Source: Methylomonas rivi (GTDB lineage Bacteria > Pseudomonadota > Gammaproteobacteria > Methylococcales > Methylomonadaceae). Taken from it: a stretch of DNA of 54,834 nucleotides. Of this stretch, positions 34,531-43,623 are shown in pieces. How positions within the stretch are numbered: position 1 is the first letter of the stretch; each line of letters begins with the position of its first letter. The position numbers and the translations under genes are program-made. The notes beneath the pieces are model-generated. The model was not told the DNA's origin and did no database searches. It saw nothing but the letters and a program-made list of their open reading frames with translations. The stretch is from NCBI RefSeq assembly GCF_024505165.1, contig NZ_JANIBK010000012.1, positions 1-54,834 of the forward strand, read 5' to 3'.

Positions 34531-35147
34531 AACTGTATATGACCCCAGGCTCGTGTTCGACCGGCATTCATATTTTGCTGGAAGAGCTGGAACTGGTTTT
34601 TGAGGTGCACTTGGTAAACTTATTAGCCGGCGATCAGCATAAGCCGGAATATTTGGCCATCAACCCCAAGGCCAGCATTCCGACCCTGGTGCGAGACGAC
34701 GGCAGCGCGTTGACCGAGTTTGCCGCCATCGCCTACTGGTTGGCGCGCAGTTACCCCAGGGCCCACTTGTTGCCCGGCGATGTCGAGGGCGATAGCCGGG
34801 TGCTGGAATTAATCGACTATGCGGTCGGCACCCTGCATGGCCAAGGCTTTGCCCGGCTATTTACCACCGAGAAGTTCAGCTCCAATCCCGATGATTTTGA
34901 GGCGGTTAAAACCCAAGGTTTAAACATCGTGCGGCAGGGCTTCGATATTGTGGACAGCCGGCTGCCGGCCCAAGGCTATGCGGTGGGCGCTTTCAGCATA
35001 GCCGATGCAGCCTTGTTTTATGTGGAGTTTTGGGCCGATAAATCCAATATTGCCTTGCCGGACAATTGCCTGGCGCATTATCGCTTAATGTGTTCGCGGC
35101 AGGCGGTCAAGCGGGTATTGATGGAAGAAGGCTATCGCTTGCCTTAA
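34527..35147 (+). CDS. glutathione S-transferase, beta-class-like
   Basis: This 206-residue protein has a thioredoxin-fold N-terminal domain with MKLYMTPGSCSTGIHILLEE; C10 matches the catalytic cysteine of beta-class bacterial GSTs. The cis-proline segment is INPKASIPTLVRDDGSALTE. The C-terminal helical domain contains FSIADAALFYVEFW, including the N-capping Asp. Such enzymes conjugate or reduce electrophiles with glutathione. ATG 34527 is used (overlap ATGA with the preceding gene); ATG 34521 is two codons upstream. A hemerythrin gene follows 30 bp downstream. Confidence 0.88.
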   Translation: MKLYMTPGSCSTGIHILLEELELVFEVHLVNLLAGDQHKPEYLAINPKASIPTLVRDDGSALTEFAAIAYWLARSYPRAHLLPGDVEGDSRVLELIDYAVGTLHGQGFARLFTTEKFSSNPDDFEAVKTQGLNIVRQGFDIVDSRLPAQGYAVGAFSIADAALFYVEFWADKSNIALPDNCLAHYRLMCSRQAVKRVLMEEGYRLP

Positions 35148-35177
35148 AATCGGACAAAATAACCAGAGGTTTGCAAT

Positions 35178-35573
35178 ATGACATTAATCGATCCCGGCGC
35201 CTTCAGGCGGGTGGTTAATTCGGCCATCGATAGCGACCACGAGTGCTTTGTGTCGCTGCTCAATCAACTGGATGCCGCCAGTAACGCCGAGTTTCCCGGT
35301 TTATTCCGGCATCTGTTCGAACATACCGCGCAACACTTTGCCATGGAAGATCAATTGATGCGGGACAACTGCTTTCCGGCCGAAACCGAACACACCGGCG
35401 AACACCTAAGGGTATTGGGCGAATTCAAACAGTTCAAAAGCAGGGTCGACAAAGGCATGCTGGCCTTTGGGCGTTCCTTTGTCCGGGAGCGTTTGCCGCA
35501 GTGGTTTCAATTGCATGTATCCACCATGGATAGCGCCCTGGCCGCGCACATCAACGCCAATAGCAACCAATAA
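35178..35573 (+). CDS. hemerythrin-domain protein
   Basis: This second hemerythrin in the window has 131 residues. All seven iron ligands can be assigned: H21 (DSDHE), H53 and E57 (HFAMEDQLM), H72 and H76 (HTGEH), H113 and D118 (HVSTMD). The protein is distant from the one at 12895-13293 and lacks its IDAQH signature. It may bind O2 or sense or scavenge reactive species. AGAGG precedes ATG 35178. It lies in a likely operon with GST upstream and AlkB 12 bp downstream, which would suit an oxidative or alkylation stress role (inference). Confidence 0.85.
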   Translation: MTLIDPGAFRRVVNSAIDSDHECFVSLLNQLDAASNAEFPGLFRHLFEHTAQHFAMEDQLMRDNCFPAETEHTGEHLRVLGEFKQFKSRVDKGMLAFGRSFVRERLPQWFQLHVSTMDSALAAHINANSNQ

Positions 35574-35585
35574 AGGTATTGCGAC

Positions 35586-36173
35586 ATGACGGTTTGTCCC
35601 GAGCTGGAGTTGATCGAAAACTTTTACGATGCCGAAGACCGCAGTCGGTTTTTAGCCTATTTTCTGCGGCGGCACCCTTGGCCGGATAACCGTTATACGT
35701 TTGGAGGACGGCAGTTCGTGTTGCCGCGCTTGCAAACCTGGCACGCCGACGCCGGAATTCGCTACAGCTACAGCAACAATCTGTTGGTGACCCGGCCCTG
35801 GACGGCATCGTTGCTGGCCATTCGGGCCGAAGTGGAAAGCCGCTTGGCCTATCGTTTTAATTCAGTGTTGGTTAATTTCTACCGCGATGGCGATGATTTT
35901 GTCGGCTGGCACGCCGACAACGAGCCTGAATTAGGCGAGTCGCCGTTGATTGCCTCGTTGAGCTTCGGAGCGGCCAGGCCTTTGGCATTTAGGCATAAAA
36001 TCAGTGGGGAAACCGGCCGCCTGGTTTTGCCCACCGGTAGCCTGTTATTGATGCGGCCGGCATTTCAAAGCCAATGGCAGCATAGCGTACCGCAAGACCG
36101 GGGGATTTCGGCGGCACGGATTAACTTAACCTTTCGCAAAGTCTGCCAGCCAACTGACCGTGTAAACGTTTAA
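35586..36173 (+). CDS. alkB: AlkB-type 2-oxoglutarate/Fe(II) dioxygenase
   Basis: This enzyme oxidatively removes alkyl lesions from nucleic acid bases. The 195-residue protein has the iron-binding H-x-D in GWHADNEPELG and the distal His in WQHSVPQD; the 2-oxoglutarate-binding arginine is in RINLTFRKV. The nucleotide-recognition lid region is FVLPRLQTWHADAGIRYSYS. Length and motifs fit the short bacterial AlkB type. It is the last gene of the 34069-36173 run, 12 bp after the hemerythrin. Downstream, 36174-36400 holds no gene I can support, and the terminator at 36401-36430 closes the interval. Confidence 0.9.
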   Translation: MTVCPELELIENFYDAEDRSRFLAYFLRRHPWPDNRYTFGGRQFVLPRLQTWHADAGIRYSYSNNLLVTRPWTASLLAIRAEVESRLAYRFNSVLVNFYRDGDDFVGWHADNEPELGESPLIASLSFGAARPLAFRHKISGETGRLVLPTGSLLLMRPAFQSQWQHSVPQDRGISAARINLTFRKVCQPTDRVNV

Positions 36174-36400
36174 AGGGCATGAAAATTAGTCGATGTCGAT
36201 TGGTTTTTGTTGGAGCGATGGTTTAGGGCGCGCATTTGGGGGATGCCGTGTGAGGATGCTGCCGGACGTATGGCGCCGCGGCGATGGGAGATGGACGGCA
36301 GGGCGAGACAGATTCGGCCAAGGCCGCTCGCTAGCCAACCTCTTAGCGGTGCGGGGCGTTTGTCGAGTTGTGCGGTGTAGTGTCCGAAAAATCGATGGGC

Positions 36401-36430
36401 AAAAAAAAGCCGCTTGGCAGCGGCTTTTTT
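36401..36430. terminator. bidirectional terminator between alkB and rpsI
   Basis: Stem GCCGC (36409-36413) with GCGGC (36420-36424) has a TTGGCA loop, flanked by eight A and six T. On the minus strand this is a strong rho-independent terminator 18 bp after the rpsI stop; on the plus strand it can end alkB transcripts. Confidence 0.85.
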
Positions 36431-36447
36431 GTCCAACCCGAAAACGA

Positions 36448-36837
36448 TTAACGTTTTGAGTATTGTGGACGTTTTCTGGCTTTGTGCAAACCGACTTTTT
36501 TACGTTCGACTTCGCGGGCATCGCGGGTAACGTAACCGGCTTTTCTCAAAGTGGGTCTTAAACCTTCGTCGAAACACATCAGCGCGCGGGTCAGGCCGTG
36601 GCGGATAGCGCCGGCTTGGCCGGATGGGCCGCCGCCGCTGACGATGATGTTGATATCGAAATCGCCGGATTTTGCCAGCAATTCCAAAGGTTGTTTGGCG
36701 ATCATTTCGTCGGTTTTACGACCGAAATATTGGTCAACAGGAAGTTTGTTGATGGTGAATTTTCCTGAGCCGATGGTGGCGTAAACGCGAGCCACCGCGC
36801 TTTTGCGACGACCTGTTCCGTAGTATTGAGCTGCCAT
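36448..36837 (-). CDS. rpsI: 30S ribosomal protein S9
   Basis: This 129-residue S9 binds 16S rRNA in the small-subunit head; its C-terminal tail reaches the P site. The signature [15 protein letters not shown] at the N-terminus, the middle [22 protein letters not shown], and the basic C-terminus ending [11 protein letters not shown] are all present. It follows rplM by 15 bp, the universal rplM-rpsI operon, and ends at the terminator 36401-36430. Confidence 0.98.
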   Translation of the reverse strand: MAAQYYGTGRRKSAVARVYATIGSGKFTINKLPVDQYFGRKTDEMIAKQPLELLAKSGDFDINIIVSGGGPSGQAGAIRHGLTRALMCFDEGLRPTLRKAGYVTRDAREVERKKVGLHKARKRPQYSKR

Positions 36838-36852
36838 AAACTATCTACCTGC

Positions 36853-37281
36853 TTAAAAGTCGAGTACTTTAGGTTGTTGAGACTGATGATTGTGCTCAGA
36901 ACCTGCGTAAATTTTTAATTTTTTGAACATGGCGCGGCCTAACGGATTTTTAGGCAGCATGCCTTGCACGGCGGTGCTGATGATGCGATCGGGGAAAGTT
37001 TGTCTCAGCTTGCCCAAGGAGGCTGACTTCATGTTGCCGACATAACCGGTATGGCGGTAGTACATTTTGTCTGTTTCCTTGTTGCCGGTGACGCCCACTT
37101 TCTCGGCATTAATGACGATGATGTAATCGCCTGTGTCGACATGCGGGGTGAATTCGGGTTTATGTTTGCCGCGAAGACGTCGTGCAATTTCAGTAGCAAG
37201 GCGACCTAGTGTCTTTCCTTCTGCATCAATCACGTACCAATCGCGCTTAACTTCTGCGGGCTTTGCACTAAATGTTTTCAT
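36853..37281 (-). CDS. rplM: 50S ribosomal protein L13
   Basis: This 142-residue L13 is an early-binding large-subunit protein. It is recognised by [56 protein letters not shown] and [20 protein letters not shown]. The length equals E. coli L13 (142). It is the first gene of the rplM-rpsI operon; a candidate promoter lies 28-55 bp upstream. Confidence 0.98.
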   Translation of the reverse strand: MKTFSAKPAEVKRDWYVIDAEGKTLGRLATEIARRLRGKHKPEFTPHVDTGDYIIVINAEKVGVTGNKETDKMYYRHTGYVGNMKSASLGKLRQTFPDRIISTAVQGMLPKNPLGRAMFKKLKIYAGSEHNHQSQQPKVLDF

Positions 37282-37308
37282 CTTTGCTTCTTAATTCTGT
37301 TAAGGCTA

Positions 37309-37336
37309 TGTATAAAGAACGGGGATTTTACTTAAA
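37309..37336 (-). promoter_or_regulatory. candidate sigma-70 promoter of rplM-rpsI
   Basis: On the minus strand TTTAAG (-35-like) and TATACA (-10-like) are 16 bp apart, upstream of rplM. The match to consensus is partial, so this is a suggestion from position and sequence only. Confidence 0.35.
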
Positions 37337-37359
37337 GAGGGCGTTAACTTCAAGTCGTT

Positions 37360-38721
37360 TTAGAGTTTAATTTTCAGGGAATGCAGTTTCCGGTACAAAT
37401 GCGTGCGTTCCATGCCTATGGCGGCGGCCAGTTTGGCGACGCTGCCGCCGTTTTTTTCGAAATGATATTCCAGGTAGGATTTTTCGAAATGGTCGCGGGC
37501 TTCTTTTAACGGCAGGTTGAAAAATTCCGGCACGTTATTGCCCAGCTTGGGTTGTTCGGCGATGGAGCCCAGCGCGGTTTTGACTTCATCCAGTTCGATG
37601 TCGTCCCCGGCGCCCAATATCATCAGGCGCTGCACCAGGTTACGCAGCTCCCGCACGTTGCCCGGCCAACTGTAGTTGCGCAAATAGTTTTGCGCCGCCA
37701 TCGAAAAACGCCGGAACGGCAGTTTTTCGTGCACCACGAAATGGTCGACGTAAAAATTCAGCAGGCTGGGTACATCCTCGCTGTGGTCGCGCAAGGGGTG
37801 GACCTCCAGCGTGACTTCGTTCAATAAATAGTATAAATCCTGGCGGAAGCGGCCATGGTTAACTTCTTCGTCCAGCGCCATGCGGGTCGAGGCGACGACA
37901 CGCACGTCGACGCGGACGGCCTGGCTGCCGCCGACGCGCAGAAAAGAGCTGGATTCCAGCGCGCTGAGCAGGCGGGCCTGGGTTTCCGGGTCCATGCCGC
38001 CGATTTCGCCTAAAAACAGCGTGCCGCGGTGGGCCTGCTCCAATAAACCGCGATACACCCGGCCGTTATCTTCCCGGCCGAAAAATTCCACGGCGGCATT
38101 TTCCGGCGAAATGCTGCCGACCGACACGTCGATAAAAGAGCCGTCGCGGCGGGGGCTATTGTTGTGCAGGTAGCGGGCGAACATTTCCTTGCCGACGCCG
38201 GCTTCGCCGACGAACAGTACCCGGGTGTCGTGCAAGGCCAAGCGTTTGACCTTATCCTTGGTGCGTTCCACCACGGCGCTTTTGCCGACCGGGTCGACGC
38301 CTATCATTAGTTGTTGTTTCAGTCCGGCGTTTTCGCGCTGCAACGAGCTGGTTTCCAACGCCCGTTCGACGATCAGCAGCAGTTTGGCCAGCGACAGCGG
38401 TTTTTCCAGAAAGTCGTAGGCGCCCAGCCGGGTGGCTTCCACGGCGGACTCCACCGAACCGTGGCCGGACATCATGATGACAGGGCATAGCTGGTCGTCT
38501 TCGGCGACCCATTCCCGCAGCAGCGTGATGCCGTCGCAGTCCGGCATCCAGATGTCCAGCAGGATCAAATTGGGCGGGCGCTGGTTTTTAAGCAATTTGG
38601 CTTCGGCGGCATTTTCGGCCATCGCCACTTCATAGCCTTCGTCCTCCAGAATTTCCGAAACCAATTGACGAATGTCCTGTTCATCGTCGACAACCAAAAT
38701 GTAAGGGGCTTGTTTGCTCAT
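37360..38721 (-). CDS. ntrX: NtrX-like response regulator with degenerate AAA+ domain
   Basis: This 453-residue regulator is paired with the NtrY-like kinase, whose stop it overlaps by 4 nt. It has a receiver with D56 (LILLDIWMPDCDG), a central AAA+ domain, and a C-terminal Fis-type helix-turn-helix (GGSVAKLAAAIGMERTHLYRK). Walker A is present (GEAGVGKE, 172-179). The sigma-54 contact motif GAFTGA is missing: the segment reads FFGREDNGRVYRGLLEQA. Walker B reads LFLGEIGG, with Gly instead of the usual Asp before Glu. It is therefore unlikely to be a sigma-54 activator and may work as a simple DNA-binding regulator, as described for other NtrX proteins. It is the last gene of the def-to-ntrX minus-strand run. 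Confidence 0.9.
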   Translation of the reverse strand: MSKQAPYILVVDDEQDIRQLVSEILEDEGYEVAMAENAAEAKLLKNQRPPNLILLDIWMPDCDGITLLREWVAEDDQLCPVIMMSGHGSVESAVEATRLGAYDFLEKPLSLAKLLLIVERALETSSLQRENAGLKQQLMIGVDPVGKSAVVERTKDKVKRLALHDTRVLFVGEAGVGKEMFARYLHNNSPRRDGSFIDVSVGSISPENAAVEFFGREDNGRVYRGLLEQAHRGTLFLGEIGGMDPETQARLLSALESSSFLRVGGSQAVRVDVRVVASTRMALDEEVNHGRFRQDLYYLLNEVTLEVHPLRDHSEDVPSLLNFYVDHFVVHEKLPFRRFSMAAQNYLRNYSWPGNVRELRNLVQRLMILGAGDDIELDEVKTALGSIAEQPKLGNNVPEFFNLPLKEARDHFEKSYLEYHFEKNGGSVAKLAAAIGMERTHLYRKLHSLKIKL

Positions 38722-40874
38722 TCACTGTTTCCAAATTCAAAGACCGGTAGCTGGATTACAAAGCCAGCGCCGCCATTATATGACGTATCCACCCAAATCA
38801 CCCCGCCATGTTCTTCGACGATTTTTTTGACGATCGCCAGACCCAGTCCGGTACCCTTGGCTTTGCTGGTGACATAGGGTTCGAAAATGGTTTCGATTTG
38901 GTCGGCGTGCAAGCCGCTGCCGTTGTCGTAAATGCACAGTTCCGCGTATTCGGCATTGTTGCGCACCGCTTTATTGATTTTAATATCGATACGGCACGGG
39001 CCGGCGGTGGCTTCCTGGGCGTTTTTGATCAGGTTGTGCAAGACTTGGCGAATACTGACCGGATCGGCCTCGACGATGACGCCGCGCGAGGAAAACGAGG
39101 TGGTGAAGAGTATGCCGGAGTGTAAATACAGGGCCAATATTTCCTGAATCAAATCGATCAGATTGATTTTTTCGACCTGTTTTTTGGAAGGGCGGGCATA
39201 TTCGGAAAAGTCGTCCACCATGCGTTTCATGGCTTCCACCTGCTGGACGATGGTGCGGGTGCCGCGCTGCAGGAAGTCCTGGGAGTTTTCCGGGAGCTCC
39301 TTGGATAGTTTGTGCTGCAGACGCTCGGCTGAAAGCTGGATCGGCGTCAACGGGTTTTTGATTTCATGCGCCAGCCGGCGCGCCACTTCGCCCCAGGCGG
39401 CATTTTTCTGCGCCTGGATCAGGTCGGTGACGTCGTCGAATACTACCACCGCGCCCATGCGGCTGCCGTCCTGCAAAAACAGGGGGGTGCCGCGGCAGAG
39501 CAGTTCCTGGCGGCCGTTGGGGCCGAGAAAGACGATGCGCTGTTCCCAGATGTCGTCGGCCTTTTCCAATAATTGCTGAATCGCTTCCAGCACTTCGGCC
39601 AGTTCGCTGTGTTTGCCGGCCAGGTTGGAGAGGGTTTGGCTGACGAAATGGCTGACCGGAATGTGCAAAATCCGGTAAGCGGCCTGATTGGCGGTGCGGA
39701 TATGGAAGGAGGCGTCGAAACTGATGACGCCGGCGGTCAGATTGGCGAGTATGGTTTCCAGGTAGGCGCGCTGGTTTTCCACTTCCAGGCCGGCGGCCCG
39801 GGTTTCGTCGCGGGAGCGGGCGATGCGCTTGGTCATCTGGTTGAAGGATTCCACCAAAAAACCCAAATCGTCCTGGCTCATCACCGGCAGTTGTTGTTGG
39901 TAATCGCCGTCCGCAACCGCCTGGGTGCCTTTTACCAGTTCCTTGACCGGAGCCACGATATTGCGGATGCTGATGAACGCCACCCAGATGGCGGCCAACA
40001 GGCTCAACAGCAATACCAGCAGCAGAATCAGCGAGAAGCTGGTTTTCAGGGAATCGCGCAGGAAGGTCATTTCCTGGTAGCGGATAAAGGCGAATTCGAT
40101 GGAGTCGGCCAAATCGGTCACCCGCACCGGGATAGGGTACAGCACTTGTAAAAAGCGCCTTTGGTCGCGGTCTATCGGCAAAATGATGCGCACCAGCATT
40201 TCGTCGTTATCGCCGGGGTCGAAGGCAAAATATTCCTTGTTTTGCCGCAACTGCAGCCAGATTTGTTCGTCCGGCAGATGGGGCAGAATATCGCTGGGAT
40301 TGGTGCTGCTGGAGGCCAGAATACGGCCCTGGCTGGAAAACGCGGCGATTTCCAGCGCGCCGGAATCCGCCCACAGCGAGCCGATTTCCAGGGCAATCAG
40401 GGTGTCCGACTTGTCTTCCAGCTGCGCGGCGATTTGCCGGGTTTGTTTGATGTGCCAGTTCATGCGTTGCGCCAGCGAGGATTGGCTCAGCTCCAGCGCA
40501 TCGTCCATGGCGCGGTCGATTTCCACGTTAAACCAGCTGTCTATGCCTTGATGCAGAAACTGCACGGAGAAATAAAACACAATCGCCGCCGGTGCCAGGG
40601 CCAGCAACACAAACAAGGACACCATGCGGGTGGTCAGCCGCGAACCGGCTTCCTTTTTCTTCAGCTCGCGCACCAGCGAGTAAGCGTTGACCACCACCAG
40701 GATTAACAAGGTTATGGACCCCAAGGTATTGATGACCAGCAACCAGGAGTGCATCTCGCTGAGTTCGGACGACTCCTGGGTGGAACTGCTCATCAGCTGC
40801 AACGATAGCAGGATGAAGCCGAACAGGATCAGGATGGAGGCGCTAGCCGGCAGTTTTATTTTTGAATAGGCCAT
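38718..40874 (-). CDS. ntrY: NtrY-like sensor histidine kinase
   Basis: ATG 40874 has GGAC upstream and starts MAYSKIKLPASASILILFGF; longer in-frame readings lie within the DUF4390 gene. The 718-residue membrane kinase has several N-terminal membrane helices, a periplasmic segment of about 200 residues (from FLHQGIDSWFNVEIDRAMDD), and a further helix (SLILLLVLLLSLLAAIWVAF). HAMP, PAS (ILANLTAGVISFDASFHIRT) and kinase domains follow. The H box is EVARRLAHEIKNPLTPIQLS, the N box LIKNAQEAT, and the G boxes IYDNGSGLHADQIETIFEPY and GTGLGLAIVKKIV. NtrY/NtrX systems respond to nitrogen or redox state in various proteobacteria; the signal here is unknown. Confidence 0.92.
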   Translation of the reverse strand: MAYSKIKLPASASILILFGFILLSLQLMSSSTQESSELSEMHSWLLVINTLGSITLLILVVVNAYSLVRELKKKEAGSRLTTRMVSLFVLLALAPAAIVFYFSVQFLHQGIDSWFNVEIDRAMDDALELSQSSLAQRMNWHIKQTRQIAAQLEDKSDTLIALEIGSLWADSGALEIAAFSSQGRILASSSTNPSDILPHLPDEQIWLQLRQNKEYFAFDPGDNDEMLVRIILPIDRDQRRFLQVLYPIPVRVTDLADSIEFAFIRYQEMTFLRDSLKTSFSLILLLVLLLSLLAAIWVAFISIRNIVAPVKELVKGTQAVADGDYQQQLPVMSQDDLGFLVESFNQMTKRIARSRDETRAAGLEVENQRAYLETILANLTAGVISFDASFHIRTANQAAYRILHIPVSHFVSQTLSNLAGKHSELAEVLEAIQQLLEKADDIWEQRIVFLGPNGRQELLCRGTPLFLQDGSRMGAVVVFDDVTDLIQAQKNAAWGEVARRLAHEIKNPLTPIQLSAERLQHKLSKELPENSQDFLQRGTRTIVQQVEAMKRMVDDFSEYARPSKKQVEKINLIDLIQEILALYLHSGILFTTSFSSRGVIVEADPVSIRQVLHNLIKNAQEATAGPCRIDIKINKAVRNNAEYAELCIYDNGSGLHADQIETIFEPYVTSKAKGTGLGLAIVKKIVEEHGGVIWVDTSYNGGAGFVIQLPVFEFGNSE

Positions 40875-41422
40875 AGTGTCCAGTCGCTGGAGAGAAACCA
40901 TTGGGTGTCCAGATAAGCAAACGGCCGTAGCGGAACCGGCAGCGATTCGCGGTCGAACCGGCATTTGACGGCCAGATAATAACGCTGGCCCGGTTGTATT
41001 AAATCGGCGGCCAAGGGCTGGCTGTCATGCAGGTTGGACATAAAGTTCAAGGCGGCATTGAGGGTTAAAAACATTTCGCCTTCGTTGTCCCGGGTCGCCA
41101 CTTCGTATTGGTTTAATAAAGCATGAAACCGAATGCGGTAAGGGCGTTCCTGGCTGTACAGGGTGGTGTCCAGGATACGGCCCGCCTTACGGATTTGTAT
41201 CGCTACTATCCAGGTCAGCGGCACGCCTTTATGCAGGGCTTCCTTGGCGGTCGGGCTGAGCCGGTAATCGATACGGGCCTGAATCTGCAGGTTGTTGGGG
41301 CCGGTTTCGATCAGGCCGGCCTGACGGATGATTGCTGTATAAGGATCGGCTGCAGTTAAAAACGGCCAGAGGCTCAGACACAAAATCAGCCCGATGCTAA
41401 ACGGCTTTGCCAAGCTTGGCAT
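40856..41422 (-). CDS. DUF4390 family exported protein
   Basis: ATG 41422 gives 188 residues with a signal peptide (MPSLAKPFSIGLILCLSLW ending near TAADP). The mature part matches DUF4390 proteins found between rsmB and ntrY in gamma- and betaproteobacteria: NNLQIQARIDYRLSPTAKEAL, GVPLTWIVAIQIRKAGRILD and a C-terminal LDTQWFLSSDW. It is probably a periplasmic beta-rich protein. It overlaps rsmB by 26 nt upstream and ntrY by 19 nt downstream, so it is embedded in the operon. Its position suggests a periplasmic partner of the NtrY sensor, which is not proven. Confidence 0.85.
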   Translation of the reverse strand: MPSLAKPFSIGLILCLSLWPFLTAADPYTAIIRQAGLIETGPNNLQIQARIDYRLSPTAKEALHKGVPLTWIVAIQIRKAGRILDTTLYSQERPYRIRFHALLNQYEVATRDNEGEMFLTLNAALNFMSNLHDSQPLAADLIQPGQRYYLAVKCRFDRESLPVPLRPFAYLDTQWFLSSDWTLWPIQK

Positions 41423-42692
41423 AATAAAAACCGTCCATTTGTAAGTCGCCGGTAAGGATTTGCCGGCCATGCGGGCGCAGCATGCCCCAAGCGGCTTCGA
41501 TAGTCAGTTCCGTGGCGTCGGGATGCCGGTTTAAAAAATCGCCGATTTGCTGTTCGTTTTCTTGTTTTAACACCGAGCAGGTGGCGTACAGCAATGTGCC
41601 GCCCGGCGCCAACAGTTCCCAGCTTGCCTCAAGGATTTTGGCCTGCAAGGCCTGCAAGGCGGCAATATCGGATTCCCGGCGTAATAGTTTGATGTCCGGG
41701 TGGCGGCGGATTACGCCGAAGCCGGAGCAGGGTGCATCCAATAAAATCCGCTCGAATTGGCGGCCGGCGGCCCAGCTTTGCGGATCGGCGGCATCGGCCG
41801 CCAGCGTATCGGCCCGCAGGTGCAAACGCTGCAAATTGTCGCTGACGCGTTGCAGGCGGTTGGCGTCTATGTCCAAGGCCAGCAGGGATTGCAAGCCGGA
41901 CTGGCGTTCCAGAATGGCGGCGGTTTTACCGCCCGGCGCCGCGCATATATCCAGCACTCTATCGCCGGCTTGGGCATCCAGCAAGCCGGCGGCCAACTGG
42001 GCGGCCACGTCCTGTACCGAAACCCGGCCTTCGCTGAAGCCGGGCAATTGATCGACATTCAACGCTTCGTCCAGTATCAATGCCGTCGGGCACTGGGCAA
42101 CCGGTTGCGCGCTTATGCCTTGCAGATTAAGCAGCTGCAGATAGTCTTCGCGGCTGTTTTGGCGCACATTGACCCGCAGGGCCATCGGCGGCGGCAGGTC
42201 GTTGGCGGTTAAAATGTGCCGGTAGTGGTCCGGCCAATTAGTTTGCAGTTGTTTGATCAGCCAATGGGGGTGGTTGAGTTCGGCTTGTCGGTCGGAGGCA
42301 CATTTCGCGCCAAGCGTTTCGGCATCGCGCAAATAGCGTCTCAGAACGGCGTTGACCAAGCCCTTGGACCAGGGTTTGTGCTTGGTGGCGGCGACGGTTT
42401 CGGATACGGCGGCATGCGGTTTGACCCGCATGTGTTGCAGCTGATAAAGGCCGACCAGCAGCAAGGCCTTGATATCGCCGTCCTTGGCTTTTAAAGACTT
42501 TTCCATTAATTGCCCGAGCAGGCAGTCCAGCGCAAAGTAATGCCTTATCACCCCGTAACACATGGCCTGTACGAAGGCCCGATCCTGATGGTCCTTCAGT
42601 TTCGGCAGCTGGCTATCCAGCGCCGCGGTCAGGGAATGGCCGTCGCTAATCACCCGCGACAAAATTTGCGCCGCGCAGCCGCGTAAATTCAT
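41397..42692 (-). CDS. rsmB: 16S rRNA m5C967 methyltransferase RsmB
   Basis: ATG 42692 overlaps the fmt stop by 4 nt and gives 431 residues (E. coli 429). The N-terminal NusB-like RNA-binding domain (RGCAAQILSRVISDGHSLTAAL, quoted in part) is followed by a Rossmann methyltransferase. It has VLDICAAPGGKTAAIL for AdoMet binding, ILLDAPCSGFGVIRRHPD with the first catalytic cysteine, and LLYATCSVLKQENEQQI with the second. It modifies C967 of 16S rRNA near the P site. It is part of the def-fmt-rsmB unit. Confidence 0.96.
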   Translation of the reverse strand: MNLRGCAAQILSRVISDGHSLTAALDSQLPKLKDHQDRAFVQAMCYGVIRHYFALDCLLGQLMEKSLKAKDGDIKALLLVGLYQLQHMRVKPHAAVSETVAATKHKPWSKGLVNAVLRRYLRDAETLGAKCASDRQAELNHPHWLIKQLQTNWPDHYRHILTANDLPPPMALRVNVRQNSREDYLQLLNLQGISAQPVAQCPTALILDEALNVDQLPGFSEGRVSVQDVAAQLAAGLLDAQAGDRVLDICAAPGGKTAAILERQSGLQSLLALDIDANRLQRVSDNLQRLHLRADTLAADAADPQSWAAGRQFERILLDAPCSGFGVIRRHPDIKLLRRESDIAALQALQAKILEASWELLAPGGTLLYATCSVLKQENEQQIGDFLNRHPDATELTIEAAWGMLRPHGRQILTGDLQMDGFYYAKLGKAV

Positions 42693-43615
42693 GATCCCAA
42701 GCGCGCGCCGTCGGCGGCATGCGCGTTTAGAAAGTCCTTGCCGGCAATGCGTTTGCCGCCGGGTAGCTGTACTTCCAACAGGCGCAGCACGCCGTCGCCG
42801 GTTGCCACATCCAGATGATGATCGGCGCAAGTTAGGGTGCCGGGCGGCAAGTCGCTGCTTTTATCGGTTAAAGCGCTAAGCCAGACCCGCAGCACGTCGC
42901 CTTTAAACAGGGTTTGCGCCACCGGCCAGGCATTCAGGCCGCGAATTTTGCGATCCAGCTGGACGGCGGTATCCGCCCAGTCCAGCACGGCTTCGGGTTT
43001 TTCCAGTTTGTGCGCATACGTCACCAGGGTTTCGTCCTGAGGTTCCGCATTCACCGTGCCTTGTTGATACCTGTCGAGCACTTCGACCAACGCCTCGGCC
43101 CCCATTTGCGCGAGTTTGTCATGCAGGCTGCATGAGGTGTCGCTAGCGCCGATAGGGCATTCCGCTTTCAGCAGCATGTCGCCGGCATCGAGTTTTTTCA
43201 CCACTTTCATGATGGTGATGCCGGTCTTGTCGTCGCCGGCCATCAGAGCCCGGTGAATCGGCGCGGCACCCCGCCAGCGCGGTAGCAGCGAACCGTGCAC
43301 GTTGATGCAGCCCAAACGGGGGGTATCGATTACGGTTTGCGGCAAAATCAGGCCGTAGGCAACGACTACCATTAAATCGGCATTCAGCGCGGCTAATTCG
43401 GCCAGGGTTTCCGGTTGTTTGAAGTTTTCCGGTTGATAGACCGGAATGCCGTGGGTTTGAGCCAGTTGCTTGACCGGGCTGGCCGTCAGTTTGCGGCCGC
43501 GGCCGGCCGGCCGGTCGGGTTGGGTGTAGACCGCGCACACCTCGTGGTTTGAGTTTATGACGGCTTGCAAGGTGGGCACGGCAAAATCCGGCGTGCCGGC
43601 GAAAACGATTCTCAT
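42689..43615 (-). CDS. fmt: methionyl-tRNA formyltransferase
   Basis: Fmt formylates initiator Met-tRNA with 10-formyl-tetrahydrofolate. The 308-residue protein starts MRIVFAGTPDFAVPTLQAV and has the catalytic signature LGCINVHGSLLPRWRGAAPI with GITIMKVVKKLDAGDML. The C-terminal OB-like tRNA-binding domain follows (LDRKIRGLNAWPVAQTLFKG). It lies 8 bp after def and overlaps rsmB by 4 nt, the standard gammaproteobacterial order. Confidence 0.97.
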   Translation of the reverse strand: MRIVFAGTPDFAVPTLQAVINSNHEVCAVYTQPDRPAGRGRKLTASPVKQLAQTHGIPVYQPENFKQPETLAELAALNADLMVVVAYGLILPQTVIDTPRLGCINVHGSLLPRWRGAAPIHRALMAGDDKTGITIMKVVKKLDAGDMLLKAECPIGASDTSCSLHDKLAQMGAEALVEVLDRYQQGTVNAEPQDETLVTYAHKLEKPEAVLDWADTAVQLDRKIRGLNAWPVAQTLFKGDVLRVWLSALTDKSSDLPPGTLTCADHHLDVATGDGVLRLLEVQLPGGKRIAGKDFLNAHAADGARLGS

Positions 43616-43623
43616 GCGGGTCC

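Noticed and set aside
36186-36521. Minus-strand frame of 111 codons past rpsI
   Set aside because: It spans the rpsI terminator and overlaps the rpsI 3' end out of frame; Arg/Pro-rich shadow.
42693-42830. N-terminal extension of rsmB by 46 residues
   Set aside because: Highly basic shadow of fmt; ATG 42692 gives the family length and the ATGA overlap with fmt.
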